From Desulfobacteraceae bacterium (lineage in GTDB: Bacteria; Desulfobacterota; Desulfobacteria; Desulfobacterales; Desulfosarcinaceae): a stretch of 16,808 bases of DNA. Position numbers and translations under genes: made by a program. The DNA lies in assembly GCA_027025615.1 (NCBI GenBank), contig JALVQM010000162.1, positions 1 to 16,808 on the forward strand, written 5' to 3'. Shown in pieces: positions 1 through 7,497 of the stretch (positions are counted from its first letter, which is position 1; each line of letters starts with the position of its first letter). The notes beneath the pieces are model-generated. The model saw only the letters and a list, made by a program, of their open reading frames with translations. It was not told where the DNA came from and ran no database searches.

Positions 1-1070
1 ACCAAAAGTCCGGCCTTGCCCACAACTTCAGGTAGGGCACCGCCGGTTGTACTGATCAGGGGGGTTGCACATGCCATGGCTTCGCCGGCCGGAAGTCCGA
101 AGCCTTCATAGATGGATGGAACTACTGCCACCGAGGCCCGGGCATATTGACGGACCAGATCCTCGTGGGACAGACGGCCGGTAAATTCCACCAGGTTACC
201 GATTCCCAGGCTGCGAATCATCCTGGCAACCGTCCCGTTTTCCTCCACTGACCCAACTACGACCAAGTGAAGACGGTGGGTTACGGACAGCCTGGCCACG
301 GCCCGTAAAAGATATTTCAATCCCTTTAATGGGGTGTCGGCGCTGTTGGTGACCACAATCCTTCCAGGCTGGCGTTTTATTTCCTTGAGGGGGAAGAAAC
401 GCCGGGTGTCAATTCCATTGGGGGCAACGGTGAAACGTCGAGGTTCGATTCGGAACATGTGGCTGATATGATCACGGGCGGTACAGGATACAGTGATGAT
501 GCGTTTTAATGTGGGAGCCACCTGCTTTTGCATTCTGATGAAGCTGTACCAGCGCATCTGTTTTAATTTGCCGCCCAGGGTCTTTTCGGCCCTTATGGCC
601 AGCTTGCGGTCAACCATGATAGGGTGGTGGACGGTGGCCACCGTCGGCATTTTTTTGGCTATGGCCCATAACCCGTATGATAGGCTTTGATTGTCATGAA
701 TTACGTCATAACGTTGCCCGTGACGTTTTAAATAGCGCAATGCCCGCATGCCGAAGGTCAAGGGTTCAGGGAAACCCATGGTGCAAACACCAAGCCATTC
801 AATCAGGTTGATTGGATCGGACAGTTCGGATAAGGCCGGCGTGCGGAAAAGGTTATTCGGGTTGTACAGATCAAGGCTGGGAAGGCGAATCAGCCTGACG
901 TTGAAATCAAGCTCGGGGTAAGGGGGGCCCGAGACCACGTCAACCTGGTGCCCAAGTTCGGCCAGGGCTTTGCTGAGGTAGCGTATGTATACACCCTGGC
1001 CGCCACAGTGGGGATTGCCGCGGTAAGTGAGCAGGCAGATGCGCAAGTTTTCAGAATGATCTTTTCTCAT
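1..1070 (-). CDS. Glycosyltransferase family 4 (GT-B fold), C-terminus cut by window edge
   Basis: A minus-strand frame is open from the ATG at 1070 to the window edge, giving 356 residues with no stop, so the C-terminus lies outside. The N-terminus (residues 9-32) has a beta strand followed by a glycine-rich loop, GNPHCGGQGVYIRYLSKAL, the usual acceptor-side start of GT4 enzymes. Near residues 195-201 is VAPNGID, and near the end PSIYEGFGLPAGEAMACATP, which carries the E-x7-E motif that contacts the donor nucleotide-sugar. These place it with retaining GT4 transferases that build surface polysaccharide or glycolipid, acting in the cytoplasm or at the inner membrane. Donor and acceptor cannot be read from the sequence. 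No strong ribosome binding site precedes the ATG, and in-frame GTG codons upstream are alternatives. It lies after the terminator of the lipoprotein gene, so it probably has its own promoter or depends on read-through. Confidence 0.88.
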   Translation of the reverse strand, partial: MRKDHSENLRICLLTYRGNPHCGGQGVYIRYLSKALAELGHQVDVVSGPPYPELDFNVRLIRLPSLDLYNPNNLFRTPALSELSDPINLIEWLGVCTMGFPEPLTFGMRALRYLKRHGQRYDVIHDNQSLSYGLWAIAKKMPTVATVHHPIMVDRKLAIRAEKTLGGKLKQMRWYSFIRMQKQVAPTLKRIITVSCTARDHISHMFRIEPRRFTVAPNGIDTRRFFPLKEIKRQPGRIVVTNSADTPLKGLKYLLRAVARLSVTHRLHLVVVGSVEENGTVARMIRSLGIGNLVEFTGRLSHEDLVRQYARASVAVVPSIYEGFGLPAGEAMACATPLISTTGGALPEVVGKAGLL

Positions 1071-1132
1071 ATCCAGGTCCACGGGCCAGATAGAAAGCAC
1101 CCCAATATATCCGGCAGGACCGGGTGGTCAAG

Positions 1133-1167
1133 CCAAAAAAAATAGGCAGGGCCTGGCAGGCCCTGCC
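1133..1167 (-). terminator. Intrinsic terminator of the lipoprotein gene
   Basis: A perfect 9-bp stem pairs GGCAGGGCC (1145-1153) with GGCCCTGCC (1159-1167) around a 5-nt loop. Read on the minus strand, the hairpin is followed by TATTTTTTTT. It begins 22 nt after the lipoprotein stop codon, the classic geometry of a rho-independent terminator. It separates the lipoprotein from the glycosyltransferase gene downstream. Confidence 0.9.
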
Positions 1168-1188
1168 CTTCAAGGTTAAGAATCAGAG

Positions 1189-3459
1189 TTACTCGACTAG
1201 TTCACCCTTGACGACTTTAAGTTCTACACTGGTCGGCTTGTCGCCCACCAGGGCGGTTTTGGAGGCGTCATATTCCAGGGTCGGGGCACTGACCGAACCG
1301 ACTTCCAGGTCGGAAGCAACGGAAGTATCACTGACCTGACTCATGATCAGACTGGCCTCTGTAGCCTTGACCACGTATTCGTTGTTGCTGCTGTCGGTAA
1401 GGGTAAGCCCGCTGTCGGCGCTGTCCTTGAGATTGATAAGCGGCATCCATTGGTCTTCGTCAGGATCAAAAGCCCAAGGCACCTGGAGGGAGAATCCGTC
1501 GTATTCCAGGTTGAAGGTCTTGCCGTTATAAGTGGCGTCAGCATTCAAGTCGTAGTCTGTACTGTGGGTGTAGGTAAAGCGCAGGGGAGCATCGAAAGTT
1601 ACATAGTCGCCGCTGGAATCCTGTACCAGGGTAAGCTTGTTCCACTCTTCGGTTCCAGTGGACCAGGAATAATAGATCTCCAGGGCGAAAGACTGGCCGG
1701 GGTCAGTCTGTATGCCGCCGGTATTTGCATTGTAATCTGCGGCAAGGACAAGGGGCATATAAAACTGACTTTCGCCTGTGGACACCACATCAGCGTTGCT
1801 GCCGTCTTTGAGCATAAGTTCGCTTATATCGTAGGTGTAATCAACCCAGGAACTGGTATTGAAATCATAATATTTCAGACTGAGATCGCTGGCGGGAAAG
1901 TCGTTGCTTCCCGGCATGACAGTTGTCTCCTGATGATAAGTAAGCTCTGTGTCCCCATCGAAACCGGTTGGCAGGGTCCCCAAAGGCAGCCAGGCCTGCA
2001 AGCTGTCACACCAGGCTCCTTCCCAATCGTTGCTGAAAGTTATTTCTGTACCTGCGCCGGTTTCGACTACCTGCCAGTTGGTGTTTTCACTGCGGATACC
2101 GACCTGGACAAACTTGTTGGTGTTTGCGTCGTAGGTAAAGACAATATCCTGGTTGTTGTCCCACTTGCTCATTTCGATTCCATCCAGCTTCGAAACGGCT
2201 ATGGTGGCTCTGACATGCTTTTTCAGCTTGCCGGATTTTTGTACAATGGTGTAGATTGCACCGGTTTCTTCATGAGTTACTTCCACACCGTTTTCAACGG
2301 CGGCTTCGTCAGGAGCCCACAACCCGTAGTAGCCTACATAACCATGATAGGTGGTGCCACCGTTTTCTATCCTGATGGGAAATCCTGAATTAAGCTCCAC
2401 TTTGGAGCCGTCGTCGGCGTTGAACAGCTTGTAAAGATGGACGTTGTAGGTCATGTCGTTTGTGTCACGGCTGTAGACGGTTTCGGTTCCGCCGTCATTA
2501 ACTTTAAAATAGTTCTCATTATATGCGATCTGGTAAGTTGATTCGTCGAGATCTCCACTGTCCCAATCGGTTTCAGCTTCATAAACATAGGCATTGCCGG
2601 TGGACATATCGCTGCTGGCAAGGGCATTTACGTAATTATGCCATTGGTATTGATCGCCTTCGGCACTGTCTTCCACGAATTGAATCTGAATTTTGCCATT
2701 CTCACCGTCTCCGATGGACATGGCCATATGGAACAATTCTGCACCGGTGCTGCTGGTGCCCTTGAAATGTGCTTCCAGCTTGCCGTAAGGATATTCGATT
2801 CCCTGGTAGGTATCTCCGGCACCTGCGTAAACCTGAAAGTATCCCCTTATAAGCATGGGCTGGCCACCGGGCCCATCATCTTCGTTGACCCAGATTTTGA
2901 CTATCATGGGGCTGTTATTATCAGTCCTGGATACATCAACCACCATTTCCATCAGTTGCTCGGTGGTGGTAGATGTGCCCGCGTTTCCGGTTTGGCTGGT
3001 CTGCTCATCACCGACCTGTTTTACCAGGGCCAGGTATGGTCCCTGGTTCAGGAACTGGGTGTAAGCCGTGTCTTTTACAACTCCCAGGATATCGTTCACC
3101 ATGTCCAGGGCGTTGGTATCATCCACCCAGATATGTTTTGCCTCATTATAATAATCGGTACCGCTGGCGTTGTAAGTGGCCGGATCTGCGGCGGTTGACG
3201 AAAATCCGCGCAGGTTGGCCGCCCCGGAACTGGAACTGCTTGTGTCGGTGTTGGTAAGTTCAACCCGGCTTGGCAGGGAAAGTGCTGAAACAGTCCCGGT
3301 GCCGCCCCCACTGCTTGATCCTCCGCATGATACAAGCATGGCCAATCCCATGCAGGTTATCAGTACCAGCAATGCCGATAACCACTGGCTTGATCCGGGA
3401 GTGCGCTTTAGCATGCCTGGAAATACTTTAAAATTAAGGATGGATTTCTTGATTCTCAT
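1189..3459 (-). CDS. Large secreted lipoprotein of unknown function
   Basis: The protein has 756 residues. A long basic N-terminal stretch is followed by a hydrophobic segment (about 29-44) and the lipobox LVSC with the lipidated cysteine at residue 45, then a Gly/Ser-rich tether (GGSSSGGG). It should therefore be a lipoprotein of the periplasm or outer membrane, possibly exposed at the surface. The mature part (about 710 residues) is acidic, rich in Trp, Tyr, Asp and Thr, nearly free of cysteine and looks mostly beta-stranded. No transmembrane helix or known catalytic motif is recognisable. The start is supported by AGGAGG at 3465-3470, 5 nt before the ATG; Met16 is a weaker alternative. It is monocistronic, between a divergent regulatory region with sigma-54-like and sigma-28-like promoters and a strong terminator. 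I do not recognise the family and assign no function. Confidence 0.85.
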   Translation of the reverse strand: MRIKKSILNFKVFPGMLKRTPGSSQWLSALLVLITCMGLAMLVSCGGSSSGGGTGTVSALSLPSRVELTNTDTSSSSSGAANLRGFSSTAADPATYNASGTDYYNEAKHIWVDDTNALDMVNDILGVVKDTAYTQFLNQGPYLALVKQVGDEQTSQTGNAGTSTTTEQLMEMVVDVSRTDNNSPMIVKIWVNEDDGPGGQPMLIRGYFQVYAGAGDTYQGIEYPYGKLEAHFKGTSSTGAELFHMAMSIGDGENGKIQIQFVEDSAEGDQYQWHNYVNALASSDMSTGNAYVYEAETDWDSGDLDESTYQIAYNENYFKVNDGGTETVYSRDTNDMTYNVHLYKLFNADDGSKVELNSGFPIRIENGGTTYHGYVGYYGLWAPDEAAVENGVEVTHEETGAIYTIVQKSGKLKKHVRATIAVSKLDGIEMSKWDNNQDIVFTYDANTNKFVQVGIRSENTNWQVVETGAGTEITFSNDWEGAWCDSLQAWLPLGTLPTGFDGDTELTYHQETTVMPGSNDFPASDLSLKYYDFNTSSWVDYTYDISELMLKDGSNADVVSTGESQFYMPLVLAADYNANTGGIQTDPGQSFALEIYYSWSTGTEEWNKLTLVQDSSGDYVTFDAPLRFTYTHSTDYDLNADATYNGKTFNLEYDGFSLQVPWAFDPDEDQWMPLINLKDSADSGLTLTDSSNNEYVVKATEASLIMSQVSDTSVASDLEVGSVSAPTLEYDASKTALVGDKPTSVELKVVKGELVE

Positions 3460-3464
3460 TGGTT

Positions 3465-3470
3465 CCTCCT
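3465..3470 (-). promoter_or_regulatory. Ribosome binding site of the lipoprotein gene
   Basis: The minus strand reads AGGAGG followed by a 5-nt spacer and ATG at 3459. This near-ideal Shine-Dalgarno sequence decides the start against the internal Met16. Confidence 0.8.
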
Positions 3471-3527
3471 GGCTTAGGGTTTAAAAACTTCGGATTTGCC
3501 TCCGGATTTTAGGAACGGATAACTTCT

Positions 3528-3554
3528 ATATCGCCCGTACCCGCTAAAACTAAA
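3528..3554 (-). promoter_or_regulatory. Sigma-28-like promoter candidate for the lipoprotein gene
   Basis: The minus strand reads TTTAGTTT, 11 nt, GGCGATAT. Against the FliA consensus TAAAGTTT-N11-GCCGATAA it matches 6 of 8 at each box with the exact spacer. The start point would lie near 3521, about 60 nt before the ATG. It competes with the sigma-54-like motif just upstream; the sequence alone cannot show which one works. Confidence 0.35.
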
Positions 3555-3577
3555 GTGATTAAGCTGAGCCAAGAATC

Positions 3578-3593
3578 AGCAAAGGCTGTGCCG
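3578..3593 (-). promoter_or_regulatory. Sigma-54 (-24/-12) promoter candidate for the lipoprotein gene
   Basis: The minus strand reads CGGCAC, 5 nt, TTGCT. The consensus is TGGCAC-N5-TTGCW, so only the first base differs, and the invariant GG and GC are exactly 10 nt apart. The expected start point is near 3567, giving a leader of about 108 nt. The inverted-repeat cluster at 3686-3712 lies about 95-120 nt upstream of the -24 element, where sigma-54 activators normally bind. Confidence 0.5.
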
Positions 3594-3685
3594 TTGCCCA
3601 GGTATAGGATCGATTGTGAAATTGGCTGTAAAAACAGTTGGTAATATTCCAGCGGAGGTTTTTTGACCTCAAAGGGCCTGGGATG

Positions 3686-3712
3686 GTTCGCGATTGCGAA
3701 CATTAGATGTTC
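3686..3712. repeat. Overlapping inverted repeats (three GTTC/GAAC half-sites), probable operator
   Basis: Two perfect 6-bp inverted repeats overlap. GTTCGC-GATT-GCGAAC spans 3686-3701, and GAACAT-TAG-ATGTTC spans 3698-3712, sharing the central GAAC. The result is three alternating half-sites (GTTC, 8 nt, GAAC, 7 nt, GTTC) in the divergent region between the lipoprotein and HMG-CoA lyase-like genes. Its place fits an activator site for the sigma-54-like promoter, or an operator for the plus-strand gene. The regulator is unknown. Confidence 0.5.
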
Positions 3713-3770
3713 TGAAAAAAGAATTCTGCCTGCTGAACTTGTTGATCTGGCAATATGTCTGCGCAAAGGG

Positions 3771-3782
3771 TATAATTATAAT
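3771..3782 (+). promoter_or_regulatory. Possible -10 element of the HMG-CoA lyase-like gene
   Basis: TATAAT occurs twice in overlapping form (3771-3776 and 3777-3782), 12-18 nt before the ATG at 3795. The -35 region is poor (TGGCAA at 3748-3753 matches TTGACA at 3 of 6 positions). If used, the leader would be only about 10 nt, so the messenger would be nearly leaderless for the ATG at 3795. Confidence 0.3.
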
Positions 3783-3794
3783 TATTCGTAATGC

Positions 3795-4727
3795 ATGGAG
3801 CCGGAGAATATTATATTGAATATTTCAAAGTTGCCGAAAAAAGTAACCATAGTTGAAGTAGGACCACGCGATGGCCTCCAGATGGAAGAGTCAATTGTTC
3901 CTACCTGGTTGAAAATCGAAATAATAAAGGAGTTGTCTGCTGCAGGTTTGCCGGTCATTCAGGCTACAGCTTTTGTTCATCCGGGCAAAGTTCCCCAAAT
4001 GGCCGATGCCGAGCAGTTGTTGGCAAACATAGACCTGGAGGGTGCTACCCTGTTGTCCGCCCTGACATTGAACCTGGAAGGGGTTAAAAGGGCCTGTCGA
4101 ACAGCAGTTGACCTGGTTGAGGTCTCCATTTCTGCCAGTGACACCCATGGCCGCAGGAATGCCGGTATGGATTTCAGGCAGGCCCTGGATCAGGTCGAGA
4201 CAATGATTAAAACCGTCAGGGCAAATGGTCGCAATGTTCAGGCCAGTATCCAGTGTGCTTTTGGCTGTGTTTACGAAGGGCATATACCGGTCCAAAGGAT
4301 AATTACTGCCGCCAAGGTGATGGTCGAGTCAGGAGCAGACGGACTTACTTTGGCTGATACAACCGGGATGGCCGATCCTGTACAGATAACCAAGGTTTTG
4401 GAAATGGTTGCCAGAATTGCCGGAAAAGTTCCGCTCACTCTCCATCTGCATGACACCCGTGGCCTTGGAATGGTAAATTTACTGACTGGCCTGGAAATGG
4501 GGATTGATCGTTTTGATACAGCTTTCGGCGGCCTGGGGGGGTGCCCTTTTGTTCCCGGGGCTGCAGGAAATGTGGCTACCGAAGATGTTGTAAATTTGCT
4601 TTCCCGGCTAGGGATCGAAACCGGCGTTGATATTAAAAAAGTTGCTCTTTGTTCCAAAAGGATTGCCGAATTCTTGGGCCGTTTTCCTCAGGGACGGCTT
4701 TGGCGGTTGCTTGCCCCTGGCGGGTAA
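3795..4727 (+). CDS. HMG-CoA lyase-family (pyruvate carboxyltransferase-like) enzyme
   Basis: The 310 residues match the length of HMG-CoA lyases, TIM-barrel enzymes that cleave 3-hydroxy-3-methylglutaryl-CoA to acetyl-CoA and acetoacetate in leucine or ketone-body metabolism. Visible signatures are GPRDGLQ (23-29; Arg25 and Asp26 match the catalytic Arg-Asp), ADTTG (187-191), the metal-binding HLHD (217-220), the flexible-loop cysteine in GGLGGCPF (Cys250), and GNVATED (259-265). One usual active-site acid is changed: where human lyase has VIETTSF, this protein has VIQATAF (Gln56). It may belong to a subfamily with a different 3-hydroxyacyl-CoA substrate. No ribosome binding site precedes the ATG; a TTG at 3816 has GGAG 9 nt upstream and is an alternative start. 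No leucine-pathway genes are nearby, so the substrate stays open. Confidence 0.85.
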   Translation: MEPENIILNISKLPKKVTIVEVGPRDGLQMEESIVPTWLKIEIIKELSAAGLPVIQATAFVHPGKVPQMADAEQLLANIDLEGATLLSALTLNLEGVKRACRTAVDLVEVSISASDTHGRRNAGMDFRQALDQVETMIKTVRANGRNVQASIQCAFGCVYEGHIPVQRIITAAKVMVESGADGLTLADTTGMADPVQITKVLEMVARIAGKVPLTLHLHDTRGLGMVNLLTGLEMGIDRFDTAFGGLGGCPFVPGAAGNVATEDVVNLLSRLGIETGVDIKKVALCSKRIAEFLGRFPQGRLWRLLAPGG

Positions 4728-4843
4728 AGGGGCAAAACAGTTTTCCCACTGTAATTTAAGTTCCCTTTTATGCTGCTCATTTTATGACCACATACTTCTT
4801 CCCGGCCGGTCCTTATCCTGATTTTTTAGTGATAAAGATTCAA

Positions 4844-4870
4844 TCAAGTCGGCGGGCCAATTGCCGATAA
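4844..4870 (+). promoter_or_regulatory. Sigma-28 (FliA) promoter of the HD-GYP gene
   Basis: TCAAGTCG (4844-4851), an 11-nt spacer, then GCCGATAA (4863-4870). The -10 octamer is a perfect match to the sigma-28 consensus, the spacer is exact, and the -35 box matches TAAAGTTT at 5 of 8. Transcription would start near 4877, about 130 nt before the HD-GYP start codon. Confidence 0.65.
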
Positions 4871-4903
4871 CTGTTTTGGCGGGCTGATACAAACCGATTG
4901 GCC
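4855..4903. repeat. Inverted repeat around the sigma-28 -10 box
   Basis: GGCCAAT (4855-4861) and ATTGGCC (4897-4903) are perfect 7-bp inverted copies 35 nt apart. They flank the GCCGATAA box and the predicted start point. They could be operator half-sites or the base of a long stem; chance is also possible. Confidence 0.3.
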
Positions 4904-4926
4904 AGTTTGTTTGTGGATTCCCCGGA

Positions 4927-4932
4927 TATAAT
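4927..4932 (+). promoter_or_regulatory. Possible sigma-70 -10 box upstream of the HD-GYP gene
   Basis: A perfect TATAAT lies 75 nt before the HD-GYP start codon, but no good -35 box lies at 16-18 nt (AGTTTG at 4904-4909). It could be a secondary, housekeeping promoter. Confidence 0.25.
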
Positions 4933-5007
4933 GATCCAGATTCCGATTGTTGGTTGAACAGAATTACCGACAGCATGAATTATCTACAACATTAACAATG
5001 GCGCTTG

Positions 5008-6570
5008 ATGATGCAGGATTTGTCAAAAAAAGAAACTATACTGTTTGTTGATGATGAAGAGAGCATTCTTGACATTGCCAAAACCTATTTCGAAAGTCAG
5101 GGGTATCATGTCCTGACTGCCGCCAATGGTCAGGAAGCACTGGATATTCTTGAACAAAAAAAGATTGACTGTTGTTTTACCGATATAAACATGCCGGTGA
5201 TGAATGGTATTGAGCTGGCCACCAGGGTGCATCAACTGGACAATACTTTGCCGGTCGTTGTCATGACCGGCTTTCCTTCCTTGGAAACCACCATTGAAAC
5301 CTTGAAAAACGGGGTGGTAGATTTTCTGATAAAGCCGGTCAATCTGAGCCAAATGGAATTATCATTGCGACGTGTTTTACGGGAAAGACGCCTCTTTATT
5401 CAGAATTTACTGTTGGCCAAGGAAGTGGAGGGCAAAGCAAAGCTGGAAAAATTGAATCAGGAGTTGCTTGCAAGGATTGAAGAGCTGAATATTTTAAATC
5501 GGATTATGACTGACTTTACCAAGGTACGAGAAAGCGCAGGTGTATTTCAGCACGTGGTGAAGCTGGCGTGCGAAGTGGTCAATGCTGACCGGGCCTGCTT
5601 TTATGTTTTCAATGACGAGATACGCCATCCGGTGGCTATCGCGACTTTTCCGCAGAAAATCGAGCCGGACATTCAACAGGAACTGGAAAGCGGTAAATTG
5701 AAAACCATAGTCAATCATGCCATGCAGGATCACAACCCTGTACTTTTGGGAGGAAATGGCGACAAAGGAAGATTACCTGATGATATCTCATCCTACATGC
5801 TGGTTCCCATGAAAATCAGGGGGAAAATCTTTGGGGTTCTGGATGCAGCCGTCTGTTCTGGTCAGCGTTGTTTTAATGCCAAAGATGTAAATTACCTGGC
5901 TTTCATGGTCAACAAGGCAGCCTTTGCGATTGAAAACCTGGCTCTTTACGAAAACATTTACGATAATCTTCTGGCTACCTTATATGCTTTTGTAAAAGCG
6001 CTTGAAGCCCGTGATCCGTATACAGAACAACATTCTAACAGGGTAACCCGGATAGCATTGGCCCTTGCAGAGTCTCTGGAATGCAGCCAGGAAGAGATGG
6101 ATATCCTGAATGTTGCCGGAAGGCTCCATGATATCGGGAAAATAGGTATCCGTGACTCAATCCTGTTGAAACCCGGCAGGTTGACCGAGGAAGAATACAA
6201 CATTATTAAGCAACATCCTGTTATAGGGGCTGAAATAGTAGATCAGCTGGGATTGTGGAGCAGGGAGAAACAGATAATTCGTGCCCATCACGAACGTTAT
6301 GACGGGAAAGGTTATCCTGATGGTCTTTGCGCAGAAGAGATACCGTTGCTGGCTCGAGTGCTCAGTGTTGCCGACGTGTTCGATGCCATTGCCTCCGATC
6401 GTGCTTACCGACGACGAATGGAAGAAAACAAAATACTGGAGATAATGTATGGCGGGGCGGGGACCCAGTTTGACCCCCGGATTATCGAGATTTTCAAAAA
6501 CCTTTACGAAAAAGGCATTCTTAAACAAATCATTCAGGACCAGTCCATTCAGTCTTGTTCTGAAAACTGA
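5008..6570 (+). CDS. Response regulator REC-GAF-HD-GYP, c-di-GMP phosphodiesterase
   Basis: The 520-residue protein has three parts. The receiver domain (about 8-122) has acidic residues Asp15/Asp16, phosphoacceptor Asp59 in FTDINMP, Thr87 and Lys109. A helical linker, probably coiled coil (about 122-165), leads to a GAF sensor domain (about 175-310). The HD-GYP domain (about 322-505) has the intact motifs HDIGKIG (His374-Asp375), HHERYDGKGYPDG (His427/His428, GYP 435-437) and RVLSVADVFDA. With these ligands it should hydrolyse c-di-GMP, under control of a histidine kinase that is not in this window. The frame begins TTG-ATG-ATG; I take the first ATG, with no clear ribosome binding site. The sigma-28 promoter upstream suggests expression with late flagellar genes. 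The next gene starts 3 nt after its stop, so the two are probably cotranscribed. Confidence 0.93.
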   Translation: MMQDLSKKETILFVDDEESILDIAKTYFESQGYHVLTAANGQEALDILEQKKIDCCFTDINMPVMNGIELATRVHQLDNTLPVVVMTGFPSLETTIETLKNGVVDFLIKPVNLSQMELSLRRVLRERRLFIQNLLLAKEVEGKAKLEKLNQELLARIEELNILNRIMTDFTKVRESAGVFQHVVKLACEVVNADRACFYVFNDEIRHPVAIATFPQKIEPDIQQELESGKLKTIVNHAMQDHNPVLLGGNGDKGRLPDDISSYMLVPMKIRGKIFGVLDAAVCSGQRCFNAKDVNYLAFMVNKAAFAIENLALYENIYDNLLATLYAFVKALEARDPYTEQHSNRVTRIALALAESLECSQEEMDILNVAGRLHDIGKIGIRDSILLKPGRLTEEEYNIIKQHPVIGAEIVDQLGLWSREKQIIRAHHERYDGKGYPDGLCAEEIPLLARVLSVADVFDAIASDRAYRRRMEENKILEIMYGGAGTQFDPRIIEIFKNLYEKGILKQIIQDQSIQSCSEN

Positions 6571-6573
6571 TTT

Positions 6574-7467
6574 ATGCATATAATCGCCGCCATGATCCCA
6601 TGGTATTCGGCTGTAAACGTGCGGCAGTGGGCAGCGCGGACTTTTTGTGCCCGTAATTATGTTCTTTTGGGTGTGGTTCTTTTATGCCTGTCCAGCGAAG
6701 CCTACTTTGGATGGATCGAAGTTGTTGTTGGTTCGTACCTGGCCGCCACCAATTCTCATCGCCCGGAGATTGGAACAGTCTGGCAGGGCAATCGCAAAAT
6801 AGTTGCCGCCCGCAAAAGACTCGAGTCTCTGGCACCCAACCTGTCTTTGGCTGACAATCAGGAAAAATTCAGTTCCGGTTTTGCCCAAATTTTCAGAGAG
6901 GCCGCAAAAGGCAAGGGCGTTATGCTACCGGCCAGCAGTTTTATAAATCTCTATACTAAGCTGCCTTCCCAGATAGCTGCAGAGCTTATTTCTGCTTTCG
7001 AACTGCTGCAGCTTCAAACAGGCATGAAATGGGCTCGTATTTTTATCGAAAGTGTACCAGAAGGGATGGTTATATATTTCCTGAACGAAGAAAACCTGGT
7101 CCTGCGAAAATCATTTGTAAGGCAGTCTTTGCTGGAGGTCCTGGTCAAAGGACAGGCCCTGGTAGATGGCCGGCTGGAATCCATGAGCGATTTCAGAAAG
7201 ACAATATACGCGGCAGAAGATTTTTTTGCCGGATTGTTACAACTTCCTGAAAAAGTAAGACATAAGGTTGTTGCCAGACCGTTTGAGCTGCTGACCTGGG
7301 GATCGAAACTCGAAAGGGTTGGTATTTCAAGTGAATCCACGGGGAGTGATGTCACCCTTGGTTTTGAAATCAGGACTAACGGCAAATTCCGGGTTATTTT
7401 GCTTCAGGCTGACAAGACAGCCGTTGAAAAAATCAGGCATATCCTGGGAAAGCCGGAGCGCAAATGA
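6574..7467 (+). CDS. Membrane-anchored protein of unknown function, next to PBP1A
   Basis: The 297-residue protein has a basic N-terminus and a hydrophobic stretch from about residue 28 to 57 that could form one or two membrane segments. A largely helical, charged domain of about 235 residues follows, with no recognisable motif or enzyme signature. The soluble part is likely periplasmic if there is one membrane pass. It starts 3 nt after the HD-GYP stop and ends 30 nt before PBP1A, which suggests a place in the same transcript and possibly a role in envelope work. Met7 at 6592 is an alternative start; neither start has a good ribosome binding site. Codon use and composition look like the neighbours, so transfer is not indicated. 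I do not recognise the family. Confidence 0.7.
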   Translation: MHIIAAMIPWYSAVNVRQWAARTFCARNYVLLGVVLLCLSSEAYFGWIEVVVGSYLAATNSHRPEIGTVWQGNRKIVAARKRLESLAPNLSLADNQEKFSSGFAQIFREAAKGKGVMLPASSFINLYTKLPSQIAAELISAFELLQLQTGMKWARIFIESVPEGMVIYFLNEENLVLRKSFVRQSLLEVLVKGQALVDGRLESMSDFRKTIYAAEDFFAGLLQLPEKVRHKVVARPFELLTWGSKLERVGISSESTGSDVTLGFEIRTNGKFRVILLQADKTAVEKIRHILGKPERK

Positions 7468-7497
7468 CAGAAAGCTGAATGATCGCTGGGTTGAAAA

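Noticed and set aside
1450..2388. Long open frame of 312 codons opposite the lipoprotein gene
   Set aside because: It is a shadow of the lipoprotein gene: that gene has a lipobox, a strong ribosome binding site and a terminator, while the opposite frame has none of these.
2638..3198. 186-codon frame opposite the lipoprotein N-terminal half
   Set aside because: No ribosome binding site and a composition that mirrors the antisense of a Ser/Thr/Asp-rich coding strand.
3460..3660. c-di-GMP (GEMM) riboswitch in the lipoprotein leader
   Set aside because: GGGCAAC and GGAGGCAAA looked suggestive, but the conserved GGCAAAC...GGGACGCAAAGCC core and its two stems cannot be built from the leader.
3509..3766. 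85-codon minus-strand open frame in the divergent region
   Set aside because: It starts at TTG without a ribosome binding site and runs through the palindromes and the sigma-54-like and sigma-28-like promoter motifs. The product shows no familiar features.
4728..4765. Terminator after the HMG-CoA lyase-like gene
   Set aside because: Only short, bulged stems (ACAGT-TTTCCC-ACTGT) can be drawn and no clear T-run follows.
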